From the NCBI GenBank assembly GCA_016721905.1, contig JADKHH010000033.1, forward strand, positions 124,001 to 188,000: DNA of 64,000 nucleotides. The letters are read 5' to 3'. The position numbers and the translations under genes were made by a program. This DNA comes from Candidatus Opimibacter skivensis (lineage in GTDB: Bacteria > Bacteroidota > Bacteroidia > Chitinophagales > Saprospiraceae). Numbering within the stretch: the stretch's first letter is position 1; each line of letters starts with the position of its first letter. Below are positions 8,110 through 17,948 of the stretch, one piece after another. The notes below the pieces were generated by a model. The model did not search any database. It had not been told where the DNA came from and saw only the letters and a program-made list of their open reading frames with translations.

Positions 8110-9351
8110 ATGAATAATATTAAGAAAGCAGCCATCCTGACGATCGGTGATGAATTGATGATCGGACAGATCGTCGATACCAATAGTGCCTGGATCGCAT
8201 CGTTTCTGGATCAACATGGATGGCAGGTCACTCGTAAACTTGGCGTGAGGGACGACATACCACAGATCATGGAGTGCATGTCACTTTGCCTGGAAGCGGC
8301 GGACTTGTTAGTAATGACCGGTGGCCTGGGACCTACCAGCGATGACCTCACGGTGGATGCACTCTGCCAATATTTTGATTGTAAGAAAGTGTGGCATGAA
8401 GAAACATGGGATCGTGTAAAAGAAATCCTTAAACGATTGGGACGGGAACCAGCTGAGATGCACAAATTGCAATGTTACCAACCGGATGCAGCTGAGATTA
8501 TCCCCAATGACCAGGGCTCTGCACCAGGTACAATATTCCGGAAAGGAAATAAAATCGTGATCTCTGTCCCGGGTGTGCCAAATGAAATGAAGCATCTGCT
8601 CAAGGACAAAATCATCCACTTACTACCCAAAGGAAATCCCGTTGAACACCGCATCATCCGCACTGCCGGAGAAGGTGAAACGGTCATAGCGGAAATGATA
8701 AAAGATATCGAAGCATCTTTACCAACCGATATCAAACTTGCATACCTGCCCCACTTCAGCCAGGTGACCCTCAGGCTCACTTCGTACAATAACGCATTGA
8801 AGAAAGAACTCGACCACTTCGAACAACAAATTGTCGAGCGACTTGCAAAGCTGGTGTATGGAACCGGGGATATCAACCTTGCGAAAGCTATTGGAGGATT
8901 ATTAAGAGAACGCAAAGAAACGATCGGCACTGCGGAGAGTTGTACCGGAGGGTACGTATCCCATTTGATTACTTCCATACCGGGATCATCAGAATATTAT
9001 CTGGGTTCTGTCATTCCATACGCCTATGAATTAAAAACTTCACTGTTAGACATATCCACTGACATGCTCAATACCTACGGTGCAGTGAGTGAAGAAGTTG
9101 TCACCGCCATGGCAGAAGGTGTACGAAAAAAATTAGGCGTCACCTGGTCTATTGCCACCAGCGGTATAGCAGGACCTGGGGGAGCTACTCCGCAAAAACC
9201 TGTTGGCACCATATGGATCGCCTGCGCAGGACCACACGGCACGAAAGCCCGCCTCCTCAAGCTCTCCCGCGACCGCATGAGCAATATTGAATACACAGCG
9301 ATTGCCTCGCTTGTGCTACTCAGGAAAATGATGCTTGACGGTAGAGCGTGA
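8110..9351 (+). CDS. cinA: CinA family protein (nicotinamide-nucleotide amidohydrolase)
   Basis: CinA proteins combine an N-terminal MoCF/COG1058 domain with a C-terminal PncC domain that deamidates nicotinamide mononucleotide for NAD recycling. The 413-residue protein has both. The N-terminal part shows TIGDELMIGQIVDTNSAW and VMTGGLGPTSDDLT. The C-terminal part shows TAESCTGGYVSHLIT, PGSSEYYLGSVIPYA and ATSGIAGPGGATPQKPVGT. The length is standard. It is a lone gene between repeat-rich spacers. The older competence/damage-inducible name comes from other bacteria and is not implied here. Confidence 0.94.
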   Translation: MNNIKKAAILTIGDELMIGQIVDTNSAWIASFLDQHGWQVTRKLGVRDDIPQIMECMSLCLEAADLLVMTGGLGPTSDDLTVDALCQYFDCKKVWHEETWDRVKEILKRLGREPAEMHKLQCYQPDAAEIIPNDQGSAPGTIFRKGNKIVISVPGVPNEMKHLLKDKIIHLLPKGNPVEHRIIRTAGEGETVIAEMIKDIEASLPTDIKLAYLPHFSQVTLRLTSYNNALKKELDHFEQQIVERLAKLVYGTGDINLAKAIGGLLRERKETIGTAESCTGGYVSHLITSIPGSSEYYLGSVIPYAYELKTSLLDISTDMLNTYGAVSEEVVTAMAEGVRKKLGVTWSIATSGIAGPGGATPQKPVGTIWIACAGPHGTKARLLKLSRDRMSNIEYTAIASLVLLRKMMLDGRA

Positions 9352-9418
9352 GAACGTGAGAACGTGAGACGTGAGAGCGTGAGAGCGTGAGACGTGAGAG
9401 CGTGAGAGCGGAGGGAAT
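9342..9418. repeat. GTGAGAACGTGAG simple repeats after cinA
   Basis: Seven or so copies of a 9-11 base motif (GTGAGAACGTGAG, GTGAGAGCGTGAG) begin at the last codons of cinA. The same motif follows the DPP-IV gene at 14.83 kb and, on the other strand, the asnS gene at 22.4 kb. In each of these three cases it abuts the 3' end of a gene. Confidence 0.8.
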
Positions 9419-9456
9419 TTAAAGACGGATTACGCGTCCTCATGTGTTTAAAAGCT

Positions 9457-9480
9457 GGTTCAAGTCTTCAGACTTGAACC
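9457..9480. terminator. Perfect hairpin between convergent cinA and yfiT-like gene
   Basis: GGTTCAAGTC and GACTTGAACC form a 10-bp stem with loop TTCA. There is no strong T run on either side, so whether it terminates transcription is uncertain. Its position between convergent genes suits a shared terminator. Confidence 0.5.
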
Positions 9481-9574
9481 CCAAATATATTCTGTCTCCA
9501 GAGAGAGATCTCTTCTGTTAGCCTTCTGCCTCTTCAGCCCTTCGCCTCTTCAGCCTCTTCAGCCTTTCTGCCCT

Positions 9575-10096
9575 TTACCTTACATTCAGGATATGCCCCA
9601 AATGATGCTCTCCATGCCATGCATACAACATCACTGTTTGCCGGAGCTTTTGTACTCGATTATATTGAGGATGGATAAAGGTCTTATCCCAATCTGCTTC
9701 ATCCATAGACTCCATCAGGGTCACCCATCGTTTGTGGACACTGCCCAGCAAGATCAATGAGATCTCAGGACCCATTTTATAATCTGGCTGCTCAGCCCAT
9801 GCAGCCTCCTCATATGGTTTGATGACTGGCGCGTCTTCCGTAAGAGCGAGTTTGAATCGGATAAATGCATTCATGTGGCTGTCCGCACAATGATGCACCA
9901 CTTGTCTGGCAGTCCATCCTCCGGGCCTGTATGGTGTGTCAAGTTGCGCAGGTGAAAGTTGCCTGACCACTTCAAGAATTCGAGACGGGAAAACGGATAT
10001 TCGCTCTATGGCCTTTTTAATTTCTTCTGTTGTCACTTCGGCAGGCAATGTAAACTTGCCCACCGGATATTGCAGTTGCTCCATTGTTTTTTCCAT
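9575..10096 (-). CDS. YfiT/DinB-fold putative metal-dependent hydrolase
   Basis: This 173-residue protein matches the YfiT-like (BstA) branch of the DinB four-helix fold. It has YPVGKF near the N terminus, GGWTARQVVHHCADSHMNAF in the middle and YAWHGEHHLGHI near the end. The histidines at 68/69, 161 and 164/165 correspond to the family metal site. Some members are thiol transferases acting on bacillithiol, while others have no known substrate. No thiol-biosynthesis genes are nearby, so the reaction is open. It converges on cinA and its 5' end faces the sigma-factor gene. Confidence 0.85.
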   Translation of the reverse strand: MEKTMEQLQYPVGKFTLPAEVTTEEIKKAIERISVFPSRILEVVRQLSPAQLDTPYRPGGWTARQVVHHCADSHMNAFIRFKLALTEDAPVIKPYEEAAWAEQPDYKMGPEISLILLGSVHKRWVTLMESMDEADWDKTFIHPQYNRVQKLRQTVMLYAWHGEHHLGHILNVR

Positions 10097-10230
10097 ATCC
10101 GAAAGGTAAAAAGAGATTTACCATTCGCTTCATACTATCGATGACCGGTAGTTTTCGAATGTTGAATACCGGACATTCGGCGATTTATGGGCAGTGACAT
10201 TTGCGGATTTTACCTATATTTCCTCTCAGT

Positions 10231-10791
10231 ATGAGTATTTCGATCAGCCTGCATCAGGAAAAGGACTTCATTGAGGCCTGTATCGCCAAAGAGCGGTGGG
10301 CCCAGAAACAGCTCTATGAGGAGAACTATACCCTCCTCCTGGGTGTCTGCCACCGGTACTCCAGCAACCAGGACGATGCGATGGACATCCTCCACGAGGG
10401 TTTTATCAAGATTCTCAACAACATGCACAAGTACCAACCCGGAACCTCCCTGATCGCCTGGATGCGCCGGATTGTCATCAATACCGCTATTGATTATTAC
10501 AGGATGCAATCCCGCCGGCGTACGGATGATCTGGAAACGGCATTTGACGTCCAGACCAGCGAACCCGACGCCATCAGCAAACTGACCGTCCAGGAAATTA
10601 TCAAGTGCATACAGCAGTTATCCCCCGCTTATCGTTCTGTATTTAATCTTTACGTCGTAGAGGGGTTTTCTCACCGGGAAATCGCGGACATTCTCACCAT
10701 CACAGAGAGTACCAGCCGTTCTAACCTTGTGAAAGCCAGGTCCAAACTCAAGGATCTACTGACTGTAAGACTGGGAAAATATGGGAAATAA
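10231..10791 (+). CDS. RNA polymerase sigma factor, ECF (sigma-70 family)
   Basis: This 186-residue protein has the two ECF domains. Region 2 contains the DDAMDILHEGFIKIL helix and MRRIVINTAIDYYR. Region 4 has LSPAYRSVFNLYVVEGFSHR followed by the EIADIL...STSRSNLVKARSKL helix-turn-helix. I start at ATG 10231. An in-frame TTG at 10201 would add ten residues unlike the family. The stop overlaps the next gene by 11 bases, and that gene encodes the likely membrane anti-sigma partner, so the two are probably co-translated. Its regulon cannot be read from the sequence. Confidence 0.92.
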   Translation: MSISISLHQEKDFIEACIAKERWAQKQLYEENYTLLLGVCHRYSSNQDDAMDILHEGFIKILNNMHKYQPGTSLIAWMRRIVINTAIDYYRMQSRRRTDDLETAFDVQTSEPDAISKLTVQEIIKCIQQLSPAYRSVFNLYVVEGFSHREIADILTITESTSRSNLVKARSKLKDLLTVRLGKYGK

Positions 10792-12430
10792 GGAGTGGGA
10801 CAACCATTTGCGGGATTTACTTGGTGATTTCAAATCAGAAGGCGAACCTTCCCATTGGGAGGAGTTTGAGCATCAACTTGACATCACCTCTGATCCGGCG
10901 GAAAGTGCCGAACGACTCCAGGATGAAATTCTCAAAGACAAACTTTCCGCCTATTCGCCTCCAGACCAGGTCACAGGTTGGGATCGGATTGAGGCTTCTC
11001 TCGATGCCTCCGAAGCCAAATTTGACGACCAGGTCCGCACGAGGATAAGTGAATTCCAGCCACCTAAGGATCCACATTCTTGGCCGCTCTTCCAGCAACG
11101 CTTCGCTGCGCATAAACTTCTTCGCGCAAAACTGATAGCCCTTAAGGTTTTTGAGACCGCCGCCATGGTCCTCATACTCATCACCATACTCCATCTGGGG
11201 CACCTCGGGAAATTACCGATGTTGATACCGCCAGCTGACGAACAGCAGCAAAATGATTTGGAGGAAATGACCGCAAATCAAAACCAGCAATCCGGAAATG
11301 ATGAATCTGCGGATTTAACAAAAATTGCTGTTGCTCCAATAAAGGCTCCAACATCAAACACATCCTTGATCGGCTCTGATTCCAGGTCAAATCGTGATGA
11401 ATCGAAATCGTATTCTTCAGTCACGTCTTCAAATAATTTGACGAATGGCGACCTCAATTCATTCCCGGATATCAATGAAAAAGAAACTTTAGAAGCGATA
11501 CCATTTGCAGATTCATTTACTAAAGGTGAATTCATTTCATCAGCACCTCAAAATGTATCTGGCGCAGCAGAAAAACAAAGTGGGCCTATTCTTTCGGAAA
11601 CAAATAACACATTATTTTCTTCAGAAACATACATTACTGAGTCACTTGCCCATCGTACAAGCAACCTAACACACGTGAATGTATCACCGATACCTGATCC
11701 GGTTTTTGTTAAACCAGTTCAAAAAACATTTCTGGAGTTCGGTATGCTGGCACAGGTTGACTACAATCAGTTAAAGATGCCTGAAGACAGATTGTATAAC
11801 AATGGCAGGCAGGTGATATTCCCGCTGCAAGGATTGACCAGCCCTGGGTATGGCGCAGGTTTTACACTGGCACTGGCACACGCCAGGTGGGCTGTAGAAA
11901 CCGGTGCAATCTATAGTGCAAAGAGCTTTAGTCCAGGGCGTGAATTAACAGTGGGTATAACGGCTGATCACAGCAATGTAGAATTTGATGCCATGCGTAT
12001 GCAGTTGATTTCTGTTCCGCTTCAGTTCAGGTATCGCATCGCACCCAAAGGTCGCCTGAAAGCGTATGCCCTTGCAGGATTTGGCCTCCACCTCATCGCG
12101 CAATCAGATATCGATGTCCTGGTGAAATATAATTTCCCTTCCCTTCCTGAAGGTGAAAATCCAAACAATAATCCTTCCCTGGCCAGAACCATTCGCGAGA
12201 CAAAACGGGTCAGCGAGGATTTTCGTGAAAAAGCACCCTTCAGCACAACAAGCTACATATCCGCTAATCTTGGTGCCGGACTGGAATATCGCCTGACCGA
12301 GCGCAAAACCGTTTTCCTCCAGACGGCATATCAGTACCAGATCCCCAATCTGAGATTCAGTAATCATAACGGAAAACACCTGCTTTCGGTCTCCGTGCAA
12401 GCTGGAGTCCGGACACCTTTAGGATCTTAG
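10781..12430 (+). CDS. Membrane anti-sigma-like protein with C-terminal beta-barrel domain
   Basis: The 549-residue protein starts inside the sigma-factor gene. Residues 1-110 are soluble, acidic and contain three similar 24-residue units (10-33, 51-74, 85-108), each with a tryptophan at unit position 17 (Trp26, Trp67, Trp101). One membrane helix follows (about 121-140), then a Ser/Asn-rich linker to about residue 300. The last 250 residues have alternating aromatic/hydrophobic strands ending in VSVQAGVRTPL, like outer-membrane beta-barrel proteins. The layout suggests a cytoplasmic sigma-binding part joined through the inner membrane to an outer-membrane barrel. The anti-sigma role is inferred from position and layout; no ZAS zinc motif is visible. 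Confidence 0.75.
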   Translation: MGNKEWDNHLRDLLGDFKSEGEPSHWEEFEHQLDITSDPAESAERLQDEILKDKLSAYSPPDQVTGWDRIEASLDASEAKFDDQVRTRISEFQPPKDPHSWPLFQQRFAAHKLLRAKLIALKVFETAAMVLILITILHLGHLGKLPMLIPPADEQQQNDLEEMTANQNQQSGNDESADLTKIAVAPIKAPTSNTSLIGSDSRSNRDESKSYSSVTSSNNLTNGDLNSFPDINEKETLEAIPFADSFTKGEFISSAPQNVSGAAEKQSGPILSETNNTLFSSETYITESLAHRTSNLTHVNVSPIPDPVFVKPVQKTFLEFGMLAQVDYNQLKMPEDRLYNNGRQVIFPLQGLTSPGYGAGFTLALAHARWAVETGAIYSAKSFSPGRELTVGITADHSNVEFDAMRMQLISVPLQFRYRIAPKGRLKAYALAGFGLHLIAQSDIDVLVKYNFPSLPEGENPNNNPSLARTIRETKRVSEDFREKAPFSTTSYISANLGAGLEYRLTERKTVFLQTAYQYQIPNLRFSNHNGKHLLSVSVQAGVRTPLGS

Positions 12431-12600
12431 ATAGCCTACTATTTGTTTAGGCGGGTATAGTGGGCTCTACTGCATTTCTTTTCTAAAAATCATGCTGCAA
12501 GTATTCGATATACTTTCATGATTCATAGACCATCCTGGCTTATACAGCTTTGATCTGCAAATACTAATCACGACCTTTACCCTTCTTAAATTTAACTATC

Positions 12601-14832
12601 ATGCTCAAGAATCGATCCTGGCTATACGCTCTTTTGTTCGCAAGTTTCATCATTGCACCCTTGTCTCATGTTGAAGCCCAGCGGCAGATCACTATTGACG
12701 ATATATGGACCAAAGGAACCTTCCGCACCAAAGGTGTTCCCGGTTTTAGGTTTATGAACGACGGAAGGCATTACACCACCCTGGAGAATAACTACATTCT
12801 GAAGTATGATCTCACTACCGGCAACCTCACCGATACCCTGCTTGATGTGAATCTGCTGAACTTACCTGGCGAAGACAAGCGTATTGATGACTACACGTTT
12901 AGCGATGATGAATCCCAATTACTGCTGACCGCAGGCAGTGAAGCCATCTACCGCCATTCCACGAAAGAGTGGACTTATGTTTACGATAACACTTCCCGTA
13001 AAGTGGCAGTATTAAATGAAAAAGGAAAGCAGATGCATGCTACCTTTTCACCTGATGGCAAGAAGGTAGGATTTGTCATGGACAACAACATGTACTACAA
13101 GGATCTGGCTTCCGGAAAAATCACGCAGGTCACCACAGATGGCAAGTGGAACCATATCATCAACGGCTCCTGCGACTGGGTGTATGAAGAAGAATTTTCG
13201 TTTACAAAAGCTTTTGCATGGTCTCCCGACAATCGCTATATCGCCTACTACCGTTTTGATGAAAGCGCCGTCAAGGAATTTACCATGACCAATTACACCG
13301 GCGAATTATATCCTGAAAATGTCACCTTCAAATATCCCAAGGTGGGTATGGAAAATTCAAAAGTCAGTATCCATATTTTTGACACGAAGACCAAAAAGAA
13401 AGTGGATGTTGACCGCACCAGCGATCCCGATGGCTACATCCCTCGTATTAAATGGACTAATGATCCGTCAAAACTTTGTGTATTCTGGATGAACAGGCAT
13501 CAAAACCATCTGGAACTCCTCATCGCAAATTCAGTAAGTGGCAAAACGACAAAACTGCTGCAGGAAGAAAACAAATATTATATCGACATACATGACAACC
13601 TCACCTTTCTCCAGGACGGGCAAGGTTTTATCTGGACCAGCGAGCAGGATGGATTCAACCATATCTATCTGTATGATATGAGCGGTTCGCTAAAGAAACA
13701 AATCACAACAGGCAACTGGGAGGTTACGTCCTTTTATGGTGTAGACGAAAAAAATAAAGCGATCTACTATCAATCTGCGTCGGTATCTCCGATGGAAAGG
13801 GAAATATTCAGTGTAGGGCTTGATGGAGTAACCAAGAAACAACTGCATGTCGATAAAGGCATGAACACAGCGCAATTTTCCACCACCTTTGATTTGTTTG
13901 TGTTGAATCACTCCACGATCAATTCGGCACCAACCTACACCGTATATGATCGCAAAGGGAAGGTGGTAAGAGTACTTGAAAACAATGAGGGTGTAAAAAA
14001 ACAACAGGAAGAAGCAGGAGCACAACCGGTTGAATTTTTCAATTTCACTACCTCGGAAGGAGTTGATCTCAATGGCTATATGATCATGCCAGCCAATTTT
14101 GATCCTGCAAAAAAATATCCCGTGTTCATGACTCTCTACGGAGGACCTGGCTCCCAGGAAGTACTTGATGGTTGGATGGGCGCCGATTACTGGTGGTATC
14201 AATCACTCGCACAGCAAGGCTATATCATCGCCTGTGTCGACAACAGGGGCACCGGAGGACGTGGTGAAGAATTTAAAAAAATGACCTACCTGCAATTGGG
14301 ACATTATGAAACCATCGATCAGATAGAAGCCGCCAAATACCTTGGCAACTTACCTTATGCTGATTCTTCCCGCATCGGTATCTTCGGATGGAGTTATGGA
14401 GGTTATATGTCTTCCCTTTGCTTGCTGAAAGGAAATGATGTCTTCAATTCAGCAATCGCTGTCGCACCTGTCACGAATTGGAAATGGTATGACTCTATCT
14501 ACACCGAACGCTATATGCGCACTACCGAAGAAAACTCAAAAGGGTATGAAGACAATAGCCCAGTCAATTTTGTAGATCGCCTGACCGGCAATTATCTGCT
14601 CGTGCATGGCAACTCCGATGACAATGTGCATTTTCAAAATTCGGCAGAGATGTCAGCCGCGCTGATCAAAGCCAATAAACAATACGATACGTACTATTAT
14701 CCAAACCGCAATCACGGTATCTATGGCGATAATGCGCGCAGGCACTTGTACGTCAAGATGACGGACTTCCTTAACAAGAATCTGAAGCCGGAGAAGCCGA
14801 TGACGTTTAGTAATCAGCAGTCGAAGTCGTGA
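12601..14832 (+). CDS. Dipeptidyl-peptidase IV family serine peptidase (S9)
   Basis: This secreted 743-residue protein belongs to peptidase family S9B, which removes N-terminal dipeptides, often Xaa-Pro. A signal peptide covers about residues 1-26, ending in HVEAQ. An N-terminal beta-propeller holds the CDWVYEEEFS segment whose glutamates bind the substrate amino terminus. The alpha/beta-hydrolase domain has nucleophile Ser598 in GWSYGGY, Asp673 or 674 in NSDDNVHF and His705 in NRNHGIYG. All catalytic residues are present and the length is normal. It is a lone gene, followed by GTGAGARCGTGAG repeats. Confidence 0.94.
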   Translation: MLKNRSWLYALLFASFIIAPLSHVEAQRQITIDDIWTKGTFRTKGVPGFRFMNDGRHYTTLENNYILKYDLTTGNLTDTLLDVNLLNLPGEDKRIDDYTFSDDESQLLLTAGSEAIYRHSTKEWTYVYDNTSRKVAVLNEKGKQMHATFSPDGKKVGFVMDNNMYYKDLASGKITQVTTDGKWNHIINGSCDWVYEEEFSFTKAFAWSPDNRYIAYYRFDESAVKEFTMTNYTGELYPENVTFKYPKVGMENSKVSIHIFDTKTKKKVDVDRTSDPDGYIPRIKWTNDPSKLCVFWMNRHQNHLELLIANSVSGKTTKLLQEENKYYIDIHDNLTFLQDGQGFIWTSEQDGFNHIYLYDMSGSLKKQITTGNWEVTSFYGVDEKNKAIYYQSASVSPMEREIFSVGLDGVTKKQLHVDKGMNTAQFSTTFDLFVLNHSTINSAPTYTVYDRKGKVVRVLENNEGVKKQQEEAGAQPVEFFNFTTSEGVDLNGYMIMPANFDPAKKYPVFMTLYGGPGSQEVLDGWMGADYWWYQSLAQQGYIIACVDNRGTGGRGEEFKKMTYLQLGHYETIDQIEAAKYLGNLPYADSSRIGIFGWSYGGYMSSLCLLKGNDVFNSAIAVAPVTNWKWYDSIYTERYMRTTEENSKGYEDNSPVNFVDRLTGNYLLVHGNSDDNVHFQNSAEMSAALIKANKQYDTYYYPNRNHGIYGDNARRHLYVKMTDFLNKNLKPEKPMTFSNQQSKS

Positions 14833-14978
14833 GAACGTGAGAGCGTGAGAGAGTGAGAACGTGAGAACGTGAGGGGAGAGTGAAGGGATGAGAGTGAGAA
14901 GCGTGAGAGCTCGAGGGTCCCGAGCATGTCGAAGGGAAGGAATCACCTTCCCCCATTCTGCTTTGAGCCAGGCTCAAA
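14830..14978. repeat. Simple repeats and small hairpins after the DPP-IV gene
   Basis: GTGAGAACGTGAG-type repeats run from the last DPP-IV codons to about 14910. They are followed by GGTCCCGAGCATGTCGAAGGG, a variant of the dispersed CCTGAGCTTGTCGAAGG element, and by a small perfect hairpin TTTGAGCC-A-GGCTCAAA (14962-14978). No gene is seen between 14833 and 15093. Confidence 0.75.
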
Positions 14979-15093
14979 CCGAATTAAGAATATTCCTTCG
15001 GCAGCTCTGGGTTCTGCGCGAGATCCTATGAGATATGGCTCTACATTTCAGGAATTATGCATTGCTGTAAATTAAAAACCAACCAGCAATAGT

Positions 15094-16723
15094 CTACTGA
15101 ATGATAATCCGGCCTGTCATCTGCAGATTGTCATTCTTCATGGTAATTTGATAGATCCCTGGATGCAAATTATTTGTGTCAAGGGTCAAGTGGTCTTCAT
15201 CCGTTATTCGGTATGATTTTATTAAACGGCCTGCCGCATCAGACAATTCTGCTGTTGACCATTGTCGGCCATCCTGCCATGATATATTAATTGAATGTCC
15301 TGCCGAAGCAGGCTGTGGATATATCTTTCCTTCAAACGAAACTTGTTGCAATTGTGTATCACTGCTTGGCTCAAGTTCATACTTATATAACTCATATCCT
15401 GTCTGAGGTGTAGTAGCAAAAAAGAAAACATTTTTACCTGCTATGACGAGATGATTTGGGTTTGAACCTTCTTCTCCTGCGTTCAGATCGACCACTAGCT
15501 TGGTTCCTTCCGGAGTACCATCGGTTTCATATAGTTCTCTGTCTGTAGCACTTGATGAAGCAGCAAAGACTGCTTTAGTTCCATCGGAACAATATACCAG
15601 GGGTCGCTTGAGCCTGTACCAGGAAAGATGTCTCTACTGAACGAGACATTGTCGCCATCTGAAAAATACAGCTCAACACCAAGATCATTATCAACGTCTT
15701 TACCGGGGATGCACAAATTCTCATTTATGTATGCCAATGGCTTTTTCTCCTCCTTTCGTAAAGGATTCGCTAAGCGTGCTATATCCTCAACATTTACATT
15801 GAAATCGGTAGCTTCAAGTTGGTATAAATTAAACTCATCGCAAAAATTTATCTTTCCTTTTACAGGCATTAACCAATAGATAGGGGTTTGATATAGGGTC
15901 CCTAATATGCCGGTGGAAAGTTGATCTCCTTGGGTATAGTATGGCACAATATCATTTGGCGCGATACCCCCAAATTCAGAAGCATGAAAGAATACCCAGG
16001 AACTTAAGGGCGTAAAATCCATAACATTACCACCAGCAGGACTCTCTACTTCGATATCCAGATGCGTTGTGCCAAACTCAGTGCCATCCGTTACGAATGG
16101 TTCATCCTGATCGATACCACCAAATTCTACAGGGGCAACATTTGCGCTAAAATATAAAAGTCCATTAGCCGATTTAAACTCACGGGGTCTGCCCTGAGCA
16201 TTTAAATTTATATTCTCATATAAATGAGGTGCTGAAATTGAATCTACACGCCAAACCTCCCGATCTGCATTTGAAGTTGCCGCAAAATACAAGTAGCCTT
16301 GATAGATATCTCCTGGAATCGGATCGCTACTCTCTGCTCCGGGTTCAATATCCATAACTAATTGAGTTCCTTCAGGGTTCCATCGGTTACCCAAAGTTCT
16401 TTTCCTTCATCGATGGTGAAAGCATTAAAGTAGACTTTACCAAATGCTACAAAAAAGGATTGAGGATCACTATCACCAATACCTGGATTAATGTCCTTGA
16501 GAAGATTTGTACCTGCATCAGATCCATCGGATATCCACAATTCAATTCCCTGCACACTGGTTCTGGCCGGGAAGATGAACTTATCACCCAGTGCAATACC
16601 TGAATGGGATCCTGAGGTGAATGCGCTTTCCGCACCCGGCGAGATATCCTTCACTAAAGAGACCTGGCTAAAGGAACACAAAGCAATGAGGCTGGCAAAG
16701 GCAGACAAGATGAATTTTTTCAT
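15094..16723 (-). pseudogene. Secreted ELW-x-x-DGT repeat protein with T9SS sorting domain, broken by two frameshifts
   Basis: Three consecutive minus-strand frames (16723-16358, 16394-15495, 15495-15094) are parts of one gene for a protein of about 543 residues. It has a signal peptide (MKKFILSAFASLIALCSFSQ), repeated units with ELWISDGSDAGTNLLKDINPG and ELWVTDGT patterns, and a C-terminal type IX secretion domain (YPQPASAG...GRLIKSY...GIYQITM...GRIIIQ). The first break is at a GGG run (16375-16377): one more C on the coding strand restores DGTPEGTQLVMDIEPG. The second is at a GGGG run (15600-15603): one more C restores SDPLVYCSDGTKAVFAASS. Both are one-base losses in C runs, so a sequencing error is as likely as real decay. 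The function is unknown beyond being exported. Confidence 0.85.
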
Positions 16724-16815
16724 GATCTGATTTTTTGGAGTGAATGGTTTATGCTAAGATATTAAAAAATTAAGGCCAACCTGAAAAAAAAAAAACGACT
16801 CTTGCAAATTTTTGT

Positions 16816-17797
16816 TTATTTTAATTTAGATGTAATGAATTCATAATAATTCTCCCGGTTGACCACTTTGAATATATGATCACTGTAAGTCTGGCTGAAA
16901 CTTGAGGCCAGTTTCTTCTTCCGCTTTTCATTCCAGGTAAATTCATAGGCATAGAGCATTCCATTCGTATCTTCGATATAATCAATTTCCTGTTGCGCAT
17001 GTGTACGCCAGAAATAAGTATTAGGATATTGATCACTCCATGAATTGAATTTCATCCTTTCGACAATCAGGAAATTTTCCCAAAGCGCCCCAATGTCATT
17101 TCTTCGACTGAGGGGTTGAAACTGCCTGATGACTGCATTCCGTATTCCTGTATCATAGAAATATATTTTCCTTCCCTTTTTAATCTCGTTTCTAAGATTG
17201 CGCGAGAAAGAAGAAAGGGAGAAAATGACAAAGGATTTTTCCAGCAAATCGATATAACGTTGTACCGTTTCATTGGTCAGGCCTGTCATCTGCGCCAGTT
17301 CATTATATGATACTTCATTGCCAATCTGGAAAGCCAGGGCCTGCACCAGCTTCTCCAACTCTACCGGCTTTTTGATTTCCTGCCATTTAAGTAGGGGGGG
17401 GGGACCGCGGAAGCCTAGATCAGGCGTTGCCGGGGATTCTTCCAACATCCAGATGGCTTGTCATCTCGGACGACCCGGGGTCGGTGACGATTACCTCAAC
17501 ACCTTTGACATGATCATGAATTTGCTTTAACGTGAGGCCAATGCCCTGGATATTTTGTGCTTCATCAATAATCAATCTTCGCTTTCCCTTCAGCAGGTTT
17601 TTCAGATATGCAGAAGTATTTTGGGTTAGAATCGCCCTGACATCATAATCATCACCATCAAGCCAAAGCACATCCTCACCAGTAAATCGTTCCCTCAACA
17701 AGGTGGATTTACCCGTTTGTCGCGGCCCAAGTAGCAGAATTACTTTCCTATCATGTAATGATTTTTGGATAATTCTTTCTATATGCCTGTTAATCAT
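16816..17797 (-). pseudogene. AAA family ATPase (AAA_14/DUF4143), disrupted
   Basis: The N-terminal part (from 17797) shows MINRHIERIIQKSL, Walker A LLLGPRQTGKST and Walker B RRLIIDEAQ of AAA_14. The C-terminal part (to 16816) is a normal DUF4143 domain with GNEVSYNELAQMTGLT, YIDLLEKSFVIFSLSSFSRN and KIYFYDTGIRNAVI. Where the family has about 80 residues linking them, starting at the usual VTGSSS motif, there is only about 90 bases of GC-rich unrelated sequence ending in a run of ten G (17394-17403), and the frame is lost. The gene is therefore non-functional or misassembled. Such ATPases are common accessory genes of unknown role. Its surroundings are AT-rich. Confidence 0.82.
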
Positions 17798-17852
17798 ATA
17801 CTTGCGATTATTTATACCTTCAATACAATCTCACTTAGCCTTAAAAATAGAT

Positions 17853-17948
17853 AAAATCGTCAGTTTGACCTTACAATTTTATATAAATTCGTCAGCTCAA
17901 CCTTACATATTTATATAAATTCGTCAGGTTGGCCTTACAATTTCATCA
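17853..17948. repeat. Three 32-bp tandem repeats upstream of the broken ATPase
   Basis: Units start at 17853, 17885 and 17917 with exact 32-base spacing (consensus begins AAATTCGTCAG and continues with CCTTACAAT...ATAT). They lie in the spacer between the divergent ATPase and smpB. The third unit's TTCGTCAGGTTGG can pair with CCGACCTGACGAA about 40 bases later. There are no spacers between units, so this is not a CRISPR array. Confidence 0.8.

Noticed and set aside
9457..9480. Possible tRNA T-arm (GGTTCAAGTC)
   Set aside because: It is a simple 10-bp hairpin with a 4-base loop and no acceptor, D or anticodon arms nearby. No tRNA was found elsewhere in the window either.
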